Source: a virus
Direction: 5' to 3' (one strand)
IMG/VR virus record: IMGVR_UViG_3300025687_004884
Span: 1 to 23,120 of that record
DNA: 23,120 nt
In this document: positions 1 through 5,065 of the stretch, one piece after another
Position numbering within the stretch: position 1 is the first letter of the stretch
How the letters are laid out: every line of letters begins with the position of its first letter
Position numbers and translations under genes: made by a program
The notes under the pieces: model-generated
Database searches by the model: none
What the model was told of the DNA's origin: nothing
Seen by the model: the letters and a program-made list of their open reading frames with translations, nothing else

Positions 1-103
1 CCCATTTCTGCGCCAAAGTTTATTTACCTTGCCGCGTTTACCTAGCTTAACATTGACAACGACGCCGGGCAGCGGCGGACGATCGGCGGAAACCTGGGCG
101 CAT
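1..103. other. left-edge stretch with no supported gene
   Basis: I see no gene here that I can support. On the plus strand, codons 1-45 stay open to a TAG at 43-45 and could be the last residues of a gene entering from the left. On the minus strand one frame stays open from the TAG at 157-159 to the window edge, but it has no good start codon and crosses a terminator. Either could be real, and the sequence to the left would decide. Confidence 0.3.
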
Positions 104-137
104 AAAAAAACGCCGGGCGGCTTTCGCCGTCCAGCGT
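104..137 (-). terminator. intrinsic terminator after the 70-residue gene
   Basis: Read on the minus strand, this is a 12-pair stem with one wobble and one mismatch (110-121 against 126-137), a GAAA loop and a run of seven T. It lies about 20 bases after the stop of the gene at 157-369. The T run is followed by ATGCGCC, the same tail as in the terminator at 2085-2120, so the two terminators share a 3' flank. Confidence 0.85.
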
Positions 138-156
138 TGTCGATGCTGGTCGAATC

Positions 157-369
157 CTAGTCTTCGTCGACGAACGTCATCAGGTCCGCCACTGACGGCC
201 GCCGGTATCGCCCGTCAATCCACCGCCGACATTCGTCGACGGTCTTCGCCCGGTGAACCGGGAACCCGCCGGCGTTCAGTACGGCCGGCCGGCCGTCAGT
301 CGTGTCAATGTCGTGGCCGCGGTAGCGGAAGCCGAACCAACGCCGTTCGATTGCGTGTCGCGTGTTCAT
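157..369 (-). CDS. hypothetical 70-residue early protein
   Basis: Not recognised. It is a small protein rich in Arg and aromatic residues. The start at 369 is chosen because CGAAAGG (377-383 on the plus map) sits seven bases upstream. The longer open frame reaching 534 would translate the CA-repeat leader as His-Thr repeats and cross the promoter, so it is not the real start. The gene is a self-contained unit: promoter with a TATAAT box at 415-443, CA-repeat leader, gene, terminator at 104-137. This arrangement resembles the accessory 'moron' genes of phages. Function cannot be inferred from the sequence. It uses the same GAC/CGC-rich codons as its neighbours. Confidence 0.7.
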   Translation of the reverse strand: MNTRHAIERRWFGFRYRGHDIDTTDGRPAVLNAGGFPVHRAKTVDECRRWIDGRYRRPSVADLMTFVDED

Positions 370-376
370 TCGATCG

Positions 377-402
377 CCTTTCGTGTGTGTGTGTGTGTGT
401 GC
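377..402 (-). repeat. (CA)9 leader plus CGAAAGG ribosome site
   Basis: On the minus strand a run of about nine CA dinucleotides (383-401) is followed directly by CGAAAGG and, seven bases later, the start codon of the 70-residue gene. The promoter's TATAAT ends at 415, so transcription should begin near 408 and nearly the whole leader is CA repeat. The same (CA)n-CGAAAGG block precedes other minus-strand genes. A CA tract is unstructured and could aid ribosome loading, or it could vary in length by slippage. Confidence 0.75.
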
Positions 403-414
403 GTCCAAGTGTCC

Positions 415-443
415 ATTATACCATATCCCGGTCGACCGGTCAA
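415..443 (-). promoter_or_regulatory. sigma70 promoter with palindromic operator (P1)
   Basis: Minus-strand TTGACC (438-443) and a perfect TATAAT (415-420) are separated by exactly 17 bases. The spacer starts with a 12-bp perfect palindrome, CCGGTCGACCGG (428-439), which overlaps the -35 box. A repressor binding there would block RNA polymerase. The 15-base string TTGACCGGTCGACCG recurs in the promoter at 2006-2034. The ribbon-helix-helix protein encoded at 961-1158 is a candidate ligand, but that link is inference only. Confidence 0.85.
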
Positions 444-458
444 CCCGTCGTTTTGTGC

Positions 459-926
459 CTATTTGTCGAACCTGGGCGAAAACGAAACAGGCAGCCCAAC
501 ACCGGCACAACGCGACCGAACAAACCGCGAACATGGTTCGATAGTTTCTGTTTGTTTCAAGCCGTGTTTTATTTGAATCCTAGACATTGAACCGTACGGA
601 ATAAACCGCCGGCCGAATCGTTCCGCGTCGTCGTCGTTCAACAACCAGGACGAACCCCATTGGTTATAGATGCGACGTTTCGACACGACGCGACCGGTTT
701 CGGCGTCGACCAAAATTTCGCGACGGGCGGCCGGTCCATCGATTCCAAGTTCGGCGCCGTTCTCCAAAAGTCGGATTGCCAAACGATCAAAATCGATCAT
801 TTGCGACGACGCCCACGACGACAAGCCAACATCGGAAACATCGAAATCGAGTCGTTCAACATTCTTCGCCGTGTCACGTTCGATTCGGTTTTGATGAAAT
901 TCAATCGTTCGGATTTCGTATGACAT
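459..926 (-). CDS. hypothetical 155-residue early protein
   Basis: Not recognised. The protein is soluble, mixed acidic and basic, with no membrane segment or clear motif. The start at 926 follows a GAGGAA ribosome site 6-7 bases upstream, itself preceded by a (CA)6 tract at 939-950. The longer frame to 1094 would overlap the regulator gene and read through the leader. The C-terminal 40 or so residues look less typical: more Cys, and ATA, AGG and ACT codons that are rare in the neighbours. Near 574-582 the sequence CTAGGATTC repeats the stop region of the 70-residue gene, but here it is read in a frame where TAG is not a stop. An old frameshift that added a tail is possible but unproven. The stop lies 15 bases before promoter P1. 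Confidence 0.65.
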   Translation of the reverse strand: MSYEIRTIEFHQNRIERDTAKNVERLDFDVSDVGLSSWASSQMIDFDRLAIRLLENGAELGIDGPAARREILVDAETGRVVSKRRIYNQWGSSWLLNDDDAERFGRRFIPYGSMSRIQIKHGLKQTETIEPCSRFVRSRCAGVGLPVSFSPRFDK

Positions 927-930
927 GTCC

Positions 931-950
931 CATTCCTCGTGTGTGTGTGT
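931..950 (-). repeat. (CA)6 leader with GAGGAA ribosome site
   Basis: On the minus strand six CA units (939-950) are followed by CGAGGAATGGGAC and the start codon of the 155-residue gene. It is the same kind of leader as the others, but the Shine-Dalgarno is GAGG rather than AAAGG. It fills most of the short gap after the ribbon-helix-helix gene, which ends at 961. Confidence 0.65.
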
Positions 951-960
951 TTTGTGTCTT

Positions 961-1158
961 TCAAACGTCGATCGTCTTGAACGCCTTTTCAATCGCAAGC
1001 CGCACGACTTCCGACGCGGGAACCCAGGTCGACTCCGCCGTCTTGCAAAGCCGCAAGCCTGGAATCGGCCGCCGGGCCAACGCCTGGGCGACAATGTCGA
1101 TTCGTTCTTTCAATTCTTCAGGAACGCGAATTTGCGTCGTTGACCGGTTTTCCTTCAT
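961..1158 (-). CDS. ribbon-helix-helix DNA-binding regulator
   Basis: A 65-residue protein with the layout of the Arc/MetJ/CopG ribbon-helix-helix family. A short basic N-terminus leads into a beta strand (TTQIRVP, residues 7-13), then helix A (about 14-30) and helix B (PASEVVRLAIEKAFK, 47-61). Such proteins dimerise, and the paired strands read bases in palindromic operators. The loop between the helices (about residues 31-46) is longer than usual for the family. The start at 1158 has CGAAAGG eight bases upstream. It is the only evident transcription regulator in the window and lies among promoters carrying a shared palindrome, so it may control the minus-strand genes. Target and sign of regulation are inference. 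A TTGACCGGT half-site occurs within its own first codons (plus strand near 1139-1147), which could allow autoregulation. Confidence 0.75.
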   Translation of the reverse strand: MKENRSTTQIRVPEELKERIDIVAQALARRPIPGLRLCKTAESTWVPASEVVRLAIEKAFKTIDV

Positions 1159-1166
1159 AGTGTCCG

Positions 1167-1173
1167 CCTTTCG
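1167..1173 (-). promoter_or_regulatory. CGAAAGG ribosome site of the regulator gene
   Basis: This is the conserved CGAAAGG heptamer, here preceded by CAAACA rather than a pure CA tract. It sits eight bases before the ATG at 1158 and fixes the start of the ribbon-helix-helix gene. It is one of five identical heptamers in front of minus-strand genes. Confidence 0.7.
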
Positions 1174-1213
1174 TGTTTGCGGCCGTTAGCGTGGACGCTG
1201 GACCGCTTCAAAT

Positions 1214-1243
1214 GGAAAACGCCCGTCGACGATCGACGGGCGT
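1214..1243 (-). terminator. intrinsic terminator after the 136-residue gene
   Basis: Minus strand: an 11-pair perfect stem (1219-1229 with 1233-1243), a three-base loop, then TTTT. It lies about 20 bases past the stop at 1261, and the gap is filled with an A/C-rich CAAACA-type tract. The next gene downstream, the ribbon-helix-helix regulator, has no strong promoter of its own that I can see, so some read-through is likely. Confidence 0.8.
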
Positions 1244-1260
1244 GTGTTTGTTTGTGTTTG

Positions 1261-1671
1261 TTACGCGAAGGCGGGGTTTTGCGCCCAACCGGAACCGCCT
1301 TTCAATGTCCACAAATCGCGAACCCAATCACCGGCGTCGTTCTTGTGTTTCACTTCGTACCGCGACTGAATACCAGACTCAGCGTCGCGTTTGACGACGT
1401 CCAAAAAGTAACGTTCGTACTTTTCCCAATTTCCCCAATCGCCAAGCGGAACCGAACACTCATTAGTTTCGCCGTTTTTGGTCGCACTATAGGAAACCAC
1501 ATATTCGACCCAAACCCTTTCGAATCCGTCGATCAAATTGATTTCGCTTTCGGCAAAAAAAACGTCGTCCCAATTTTCCGCACCATCGACGACTTCCCAG
1601 GGCGACAAAACAAAGTCGACCGATCGAGGATTAACTAATTCGCCCGTTTCGATATTTTTAAAAATCCACAT
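1261..1671 (-). CDS. hypothetical 136-residue early protein
   Basis: Not recognised. It is an acidic, Trp- and Tyr-rich soluble protein with no signal peptide or membrane segment. The N-terminal residues (MWIFKNIETGELVNPRS) read like a small beta-sheet domain, and the C-terminal third holds a charged stretch (YEVKHKNDAGDWVRDLW). The start at 1671 follows GAAAGGGAAAACGAA and a (CA)5 leader. It lies directly after the terminator of the 71-residue gene, with only about 28 bases between, which leaves no room for a normal promoter. It must be expressed by read-through or by a non-standard promoter. Its own terminator is at 1214-1243. Confidence 0.75.
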   Translation of the reverse strand: MWIFKNIETGELVNPRSVDFVLSPWEVVDGAENWDDVFFAESEINLIDGFERVWVEYVVSYSATKNGETNECSVPLGDWGNWEKYERYFLDVVKRDAESGIQSRYEVKHKNDAGDWVRDLWTLKGGSGWAQNPAFA

Positions 1672-1680
1672 TTCGTTTTC

Positions 1681-1696
1681 CCTTTCGTGTGTGTGT
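1681..1696 (-). repeat. (CA)5-CGAAAGG leader of the 136-residue gene
   Basis: Minus strand: five CA units followed by CGAAAGGG, then AAAACGAA and the start codon at 1671. It begins only three bases after the T run of the upstream terminator (1699-1725). The leader is therefore present even where no promoter separates the two genes, which suggests it acts at the RNA or translation level rather than as part of a promoter. Confidence 0.7.
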
Positions 1697-1698
1697 CC

Positions 1699-1725
1699 AA
1701 AAAATGCCGCCGGGCGACCGGCGGC
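1699..1725 (-). terminator. intrinsic terminator after the 71-residue gene
   Basis: Minus strand: an eight-pair GC-only stem (1706-1713 with 1718-1725), TCGC loop, then ATTTTTT. It lies 15 bases after the stop at 1741. The stem and T run fit the standard intrinsic terminator form. Confidence 0.85.
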
Positions 1726-1740
1726 CGTGTGCGTTGCGAC

Positions 1741-1956
1741 CTAAAACAAGCGATGACCAAAAGCCGGAACGGCGATTGGCAAGCCAAATTTTTCACGCTT
1801 GCAATTAAATGCCGACAATTCGCGTTTCGCGACGTCGACGCCGTGTGCATCCGCGACCATTTCGGCCGCCCACAAAGCAACGGTCGGATCGAAGAAACCG
1901 AAGCCTGCGTCAAATTCGTCCGCCATAACTTTCAAAATGTTTTTGAAACCTTTCAT
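1741..1956 (-). CDS. hypothetical 71-residue early protein
   Basis: Not recognised. It is a small protein with an amphipathic N-terminal half (MKGFKNILKVMADEFDAG) and a predicted helical middle (VALWAAEMVADAHG). The start at 1956 follows CGAAAGGCGAAACG. The longer frame to 2130 would translate the CA leader and promoter. The unit is complete: promoter P2 at 2006-2034, CA leader at 1964-1993, gene, terminator at 1699-1725. No function can be assigned. Confidence 0.7.
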   Translation of the reverse strand: MKGFKNILKVMADEFDAGFGFFDPTVALWAAEMVADAHGVDVAKRELSAFNCKREKFGLPIAVPAFGHRLF

Positions 1957-1963
1957 CGTTTCG

Positions 1964-1993
1964 CCTTTCGTGTGTGTGTGTGCGTGTGTGTGT
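1964..1993 (-). repeat. interrupted (CA)n-CGAAAGG leader of the 71-residue gene
   Basis: Minus strand: two CA tracts split by a single G (around 1983) run into CGAAAGG (1964-1970) and the start codon at 1956. Transcription from P2 should start near the distal end of the tract, so the 5' untranslated region is almost only CA repeat and ribosome site, as for the gene at 157-369. Confidence 0.75.
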
Positions 1994-2000
1994 CTGACGT

Positions 2001-2034
2001 GATACAGTATCGGCGAAAGCGGTCGACCGGTCAA
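2001..2034 (-). promoter_or_regulatory. sigma70-like promoter with two palindromes (P2)
   Basis: Minus-strand TTGACC (2029-2034) is 17 bases from GATACT (2006-2011). The spacer carries CGGTCGACCG (2020-2029), in the same place relative to the -35 box as in P1. A second inverted repeat, GATAC-A-GTATC (2001-2011), covers the -10 region. The -10 box is weaker than in P1, so this promoter may be less active or may depend on a regulator. Confidence 0.7.
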
Positions 2035-2084
2035 CCACAATAAACACAAACCGACGGATTTTTTCGAAAATAGTTTCGGCGCAT

Positions 2085-2120
2085 AAAAAAAGCCGCGTCC
2101 GGTGGTAGACGGTACGCGGC
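2085..2120 (-). terminator. intrinsic terminator after the 27-residue gene
   Basis: Minus strand: an outer seven-pair stem GCCGCGT/ACGCGGC (2114-2120 with 2092-2098), a possible inner ACCG/CCGG extension, then seven T. The T run continues into ATGCGCC, as in the terminator at 104-137. It ends the transcript holding the zinc-finger and micro-membrane-protein genes. Confidence 0.8.
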
Positions 2121-2140
2121 GGGGACACACACAGTCGAGG

Positions 2141-2224
2141 CTAGACGCCCCAACAGATCATCATTGTGACGCCAACGGAAAGCGCGACAAGTATCGACAT
2201 TAGTAAAAAATCTTTCACCATCAT
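2141..2224 (-). CDS. 27-residue single-pass membrane peptide
   Basis: A very short gene: MMVKDFLLMSIL, then a hydrophobic run through ALSVGVTMMICW to the stop. A charged KD pair lies near the N-terminus and the rest is one continuous membrane segment. Phages use such micro-proteins as membrane anchors, holin-like or exclusion factors, but I cannot say which. Support for a real gene: its ATG overlaps the TGA of the zinc-finger gene (ATGA, 2221-2224), AAAGGGG lies just upstream, and a terminator follows at 2085-2120. A second in-frame ATG directly follows, and initiation there would match the usual seven-base spacing better. Codon choice is ordinary for the region. Confidence 0.6.
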   Translation of the reverse strand: MMVKDFLLMSILVALSVGVTMMICWGV

Positions 2225-2556
2225 TTCGCCCCTTTCGCGTGTGTGTACTGGTCGACAATCACGGCCAAACATTGGTCGCCATTTTCAAGCCGACGCATAA
2301 TTTCCCGACAAACAACGGTTTCCGTGTCGCCGTTCCCGCCGTAGAACGCGATCGATTGAATCAGTTCGCGCAGATACCAAAACGCGAAACGGCCACCGCA
2401 CGCACGCCGCGTTTCCTCAATCAGTCGCAGGACGACGGCGGCACGTTTCAAGCGACCAACTCCGCGACATTCCAAACAACGCGACATACCGCGACCGGCT
2501 TCGATCGGCCGGCGACATTCTTCACAATCCAAAACTTCGAAATCCAAATTTCGCAT
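2221..2556 (-). CDS. C4 zinc-finger protein (TraR/DksA-like module)
   Basis: A 111-residue protein. Near the N-terminus it has Cys11-x2-Cys14 and Cys27-x2-Cys30, with CEECRRPI and RCLEC flanks. This layout is close to the four-Cys zinc finger of TraR/DksA-type proteins, which act on RNA polymerase. The rest is mostly helical (AAVVLRLIEETRRACGG, then WYLRELIQSIAFY) with no family I recognise, so the function is open. The start at 2556 follows AAGGGAG eight bases upstream and a CA/CAAA tract. Longer upstream starts would translate that tract. The last residues (YTHAKGAK) are encoded by the CA-CGAAAGG block that serves the overlapping downstream peptide gene. P3 (2602-2630) is the likely promoter. 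Confidence 0.65.
   Translation of the reverse strand: MRNLDFEVLDCEECRRPIEAGRGMSRCLECRGVGRLKRAAVVLRLIEETRRACGGRFAFWYLRELIQSIAFYGGNGDTETVVCREIMRRLENGDQCLAVIVDQYTHAKGAK
2231..2246 (-). repeat. (CA)4-CGAAAGG block inside a coding region
   Basis: Minus strand: four CA units, CG, then CGAAAGGGG. Here the leader block does not sit in an intergenic gap. It forms the last codons of the zinc-finger gene while placing a ribosome site in front of the 27-residue gene. Confidence 0.6.
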
Positions 2557-2601
2557 TTTCGAAACTCCCTTGTTTGTGTGTGTTTGTGTGTGTCGGTGGT
2601 T

Positions 2602-2630
2602 GTTGTATCGGCTTCGTTTTCGCTGGTCAA
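2602..2630 (-). promoter_or_regulatory. possible promoter P3 for the zinc-finger gene
   Basis: Minus-strand TTGACC (2625-2630) with TACAAC (2602-2607) at 17 bases, or GATACA (2604-2609) at 15. The -35 hexamer equals that of P1 and P2, but the palindrome is absent. It lies upstream of the CA/CAAA leader and the start at 2556. It faces away from the plus-strand element at 2651-2688, making a compact divergent control region. Confidence 0.5.
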
Positions 2631-2650
2631 CAGAAGTTTTTCGTTTTTTG

Positions 2651-2688
2651 TGTCCGTTTGTGTGCGTTTCTGGCAACTATACAAACAA
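2651..2688 (+). promoter_or_regulatory. repeated promoter-like element, copy 1
   Basis: TGTCC, 15 variable bases, then TGGCAACTATACAAACAA (2671-2688). The same string with the same spacing occurs at 12252-12289 and I saw it nowhere else. TATACA (2678-2683) can serve as a -10 box, but no normal -35 lies 16-18 bases upstream, so a phage-specific activator or altered polymerase may be needed. It stands before the first plus-strand gene and would drive the late operon. Confidence 0.6.
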
Positions 2689-2702
2689 GGGAAAACCCAA
2701 CA

Positions 2703-2725
2703 GCGGGTGATCGCGTGGCGCCCGC
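2703..2725 (+). other. hairpin in the leader of the first plus-strand gene
   Basis: A seven-pair stem with one wobble (GCGGGTG, 2703-2709, against 2719-2725) and a nine-base loop lies between the promoter-like element and the ribosome site AAAAGG at 2741-2746. It has no T run, so it is not a terminator. It may stabilise the messenger or be incidental. Confidence 0.35.
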
Positions 2726-2754
2726 ATTTCCCCAAATTTCAAAAGGTTCTGGAA

Positions 2755-3201
2755 ATGTCAATCATTCAACGACTTGCAAACATGGGCGATTTTTTTGGTT
2801 TGTTGATGAAAATCGACCCGGCCGACGTTTTAAAAATTGCGGAAAGCGTCCGCGTTCTGTCGGACGATGACGCCGATTTGAAAATTCGCGTATTGGCGGG
2901 AATCGACGTCGCCGACGTCCTGGTCGAATACACGCCAACCGAGGCCGACGACATGTTCGTCGATTGGATCGCAAAGCTAGCCGAATCCGAGGGCGTTTGG
3001 TCGATCGTTGACGCCGTCCGCGAATTGATCGACGGCCGCAAAGTCGGCGAATTGACCATCGTCGCCGATTACCCGCGCGGCGTGACCGTTGGCGAAACCG
3101 ACGAAGAAACCGGCGAAGTTCAAACAATTCCGGTCGGCGTCATTGTTCAGGTAGCGGTTTTCGTCGTGCAAATGATTCGATTGCTAAAAGAAAACAAATG
3201 A
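2755..3201 (+). CDS. hypothetical acidic protein with hydrophobic C-terminus (148 residues)
   Basis: Not recognised. The first 105 or so residues are acidic and helical, with repeated aliphatic spacing (PADVLKIAESVRVL, IDVADVLVEY). Near the end, VGVIVQVAVFVVQMIRLL looks like a membrane or strongly hydrophobic segment followed by a basic tail. The start at 2755 has AAAAGG eight bases upstream. The open frame extends to 2239 but crosses the promoter-like element. It is first in the plus-strand operon, and its TGA overlaps the ATG of the next gene, a two-helix membrane protein. A membrane-linked or lysis-related role is a guess from context only. Confidence 0.7.
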   Translation: MSIIQRLANMGDFFGLLMKIDPADVLKIAESVRVLSDDDADLKIRVLAGIDVADVLVEYTPTEADDMFVDWIAKLAESEGVWSIVDAVRELIDGRKVGELTIVADYPRGVTVGETDEETGEVQTIPVGVIVQVAVFVVQMIRLLKENK

Positions 3202-3752
3202 TCCAAAACGCATTGTTGACGGCGCTTTTGTTGGTCGGCGTCGTTTTAGTTTTCCAACAATATTTGGTCGCCATAATCCGCGCGATTCGCGACCGCGTGT
3301 CCAAACTCCGTTGGACAATGGCGGTCGGTTTCGCGTTGATTGCCGTCGTTGTCTGGACCGCCTATTCTGACGCACCGCGGCCGCCGAAACCAACGCCGAA
3401 ACCAAACAGCTACGTTTCGGCAGACGTCGCCGAGGAATTGCTACCGTTCCAAAGCGACGACGATTTGGCGGCCGCGGCGGAAACATGGTCGGCCGTGTTT
3501 CTGACGTTTTCCGATTTGATCGAAGCCGACGGCCGCACGTCAAACCCGCTTATTCGCCGCGTGGACGACGTGCGACGCATACGCGACAACATTGTCGCCG
3601 TTCCCATTTCTGGCGTTCCTGGAGGCGACGTCGTGGCCGTGGCGGTCGGTCCAGCATTGGACGACCTGGGCGTCGGTGAACTAACCGACGCAAAACGACA
3701 AGCCGTCGTCGATTTATTCCGCGGCGTCGGTCAAACGTTGAGGGCGAAATAA
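3198..3752 (+). CDS. membrane-anchored protein with soluble C-terminal domain (184 residues)
   Basis: Two hydrophobic segments at the N-terminus (about residues 4-24 and 39-57) are separated by a basic loop (RAIRDRVSKLRW). A Pro/Lys linker (RPPKPTPKPN) follows, then a soluble domain of about 110 residues with no recognised family. The layout suggests a membrane anchor presenting a domain across the membrane. It overlaps the previous gene by ATGA and the next by TAATG, so all three are probably translated in a coupled way. It lies just before the cysteine peptidase and may help place that enzyme at the membrane. It could also act as a holin-like or pinholin factor, which the sequence does not settle. 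Confidence 0.7.
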   Translation: MIQNALLTALLLVGVVLVFQQYLVAIIRAIRDRVSKLRWTMAVGFALIAVVVWTAYSDAPRPPKPTPKPNSYVSADVAEELLPFQSDDDLAAAAETWSAVFLTFSDLIEADGRTSNPLIRRVDDVRRIRDNIVAVPISGVPGGDVVAVAVGPALDDLGVGELTDAKRQAVVDLFRGVGQTLRAK

Positions 3753-4726
3753 TGGCGCGCGTGTTCGGATGGACGCCCGACGCCGACGGCGTCGAATCGA
3801 TAATTGCCGACGCCACGTCCGACGTGTTCAACATGTCGCCCGCCGACGATCGCGAAATCGGCGTGTGTGCGTTCCAGTCGCGCGAATCCGATCCGATAGT
3901 GCTTTTCGACGCGTTGCGTCCTCTCGAACCGAATTGGCGACGTGGCGCCCAAAAAATCGGCGATTGTGTGTCGTGGGGATACGCGATCGCGGCCGACCTA
4001 GTTGTCGCCGTTTCGATTTGGTTGAAGCAGTCGCCGTGGGAATGGCCGGGCGTGTTCGCGACCGAACCAATTTACGGCGGATCGCGCGTCGAGGCACGCG
4101 GAAAAAAGACCGCCGGTTATTCCGACGGCAGCTACGGCGGTGCGGCGGCCAAGTGGTTAACCAAATGGGGCGCATTAAACCGAATCGATTATTCGCTTGC
4201 GACCGGCAACGCCGAACACAATTTGACAACGTACAGCGGCGAACGTGCGAAGGCGTGGGGAAACTGGGGATGCGGCGGACGCCATGATCGCGACAAATTG
4301 GACGCCGTCGCCCGACAACGCCCGGTTTCGAAAGCGTACCGCGTGACGTCGTTCGATCAATTGGCGGCCGCAATTAAAAACGGATACCCGGTCGCAATTT
4401 GCAGCGGCCAGGGATTAGGCAAACGCAACGCGGACGGATTCGCACCGCCGAGGGGTTCCTGGTCGCATTGTATGACGGCGACCGGTCTTCGTTTCGACAA
4501 ACCCGGCGCGTTAATCACGAACAGTTGGGGCAATTCCTGGGGAACGTCCGCACCGCTTCCGGGCGTTGATTGGGACGAAGTTAAAAAATGTTCGGCGTGG
4601 GTCGACGCGAAAACCGTCGACCGAATGTTGAAACAAAACGATTCGTTCGCGTTGACCGGCGTCGACGGCTTGAAACGACGCGAAATCAATTGGCGGGAAG
4701 GTTGGGTTATCAATGGACGTTCGTAG
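3752..4726 (+). CDS. papain-like (C1 family) cysteine peptidase
   Basis: A 324-residue protein with all papain-family landmarks in order. QKIGDCVSW holds the oxyanion Gln67 and nucleophile Cys72. SWSHCM holds the catalytic His239. NSWGNSWG holds Asn257, as in the papain signature. An N-terminal segment of about 60 residues precedes the Gln-Cys motif and may act as a short propeptide. No signal peptide is visible. The enzyme should cut peptide bonds. Phages usually lyse cells with amidases, endopeptidases or muramidases of other folds, so a C1 enzyme beside membrane proteins is unusual. It could be an endolysin, a virion enzyme used at entry, or a protease against host proteins. Its neighbours (membrane proteins before, lipoprotein and holin-like protein after) favour a role at the cell envelope. 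Confidence 0.85.
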   Translation: MARVFGWTPDADGVESIIADATSDVFNMSPADDREIGVCAFQSRESDPIVLFDALRPLEPNWRRGAQKIGDCVSWGYAIAADLVVAVSIWLKQSPWEWPGVFATEPIYGGSRVEARGKKTAGYSDGSYGGAAAKWLTKWGALNRIDYSLATGNAEHNLTTYSGERAKAWGNWGCGGRHDRDKLDAVARQRPVSKAYRVTSFDQLAAAIKNGYPVAICSGQGLGKRNADGFAPPRGSWSHCMTATGLRFDKPGALITNSWGNSWGTSAPLPGVDWDEVKKCSAWVDAKTVDRMLKQNDSFALTGVDGLKRREINWREGWVINGRS

Positions 4727-5063
4727 TTTCCTGATTTTGATTTGTTCGGTTGTCGGTTGCGACTTCGAACCGGCGTCGACCGTTCCGTCGGTCGCGTTCG
4801 TCGACGGATACGTTTACACGGTCGCCGGTGCGTCGATCGATGAAAGCGAAATAAAACCGCCACCAAAACCCGACGGCGAATTGTGCGAAACGTGCGACGG
4901 TAGCGGAAAAGTCGGCGACGGGAAAGTGTTTACCGTTTGCATGGATTGCAACGGCCTCGGCCGAACCGGGATCGACGGCGGCGTGTCGTTTGTCGACGCC
5001 GAGAAATCAAAACCAGCCGTGAAACGTCGCCATGTTGTTCGCCGTTTGTTTCGGGGGCGTTGA
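4713..5063 (+). CDS. putative lipoprotein with DnaJ-like zinc module (116 residues)
   Basis: The N-terminus is short and hydrophobic and ends in a lipobox-like VVGC, placing the lipidated Cys at residue 16, followed by Asp. A soluble part of about 40 residues and a Pro/Lys linker follow. Then come two CxxCxGxG units: CETCDGSG (58-65) and CMDCNGLG (76-83). These match half of the cysteine-rich zinc domain of DnaJ. The C-terminus is strongly basic. The gene starts inside the end of the peptidase gene (14-base overlap, different frame), with a possible AAGG site upstream. Phage lysis cassettes often carry a small lipoprotein (o-spanin) overlapping a membrane protein gene, but spanins lack zinc modules, so this would be atypical. 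Confidence 0.6.
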   Translation: MDVRSFLILICSVVGCDFEPASTVPSVAFVDGYVYTVAGASIDESEIKPPPKPDGELCETCDGSGKVGDGKVFTVCMDCNGLGRTGIDGGVSFVDAEKSKPAVKRRHVVRRLFRGR

Positions 5064-5065
5064 CG

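Noticed and set aside
383-401. GT/CA tract as a CRISPR or telomere-like repeat
   Set aside because: Simple dinucleotide tracts with no spacers. They are placed just before ribosome sites and are better read as leaders.
157-534. Longer reading of the 70-residue gene (125 residues)
   Set aside because: It would translate the promoter, its operator and the CA leader as His-Thr repeats. A clear ribosome site supports the start at 369.
459-1094. 211-residue version of the early gene
   Set aside because: The extra 56 residues overlap the ribbon-helix-helix gene and translate the CA leader. The start at 926 has a ribosome site.
2239-3201. 320-residue open frame on the plus strand
   Set aside because: It runs antisense through the zinc-finger gene, the leader and the promoter-like element. 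The ATG at 2755 with AAAAGG is the supported start.
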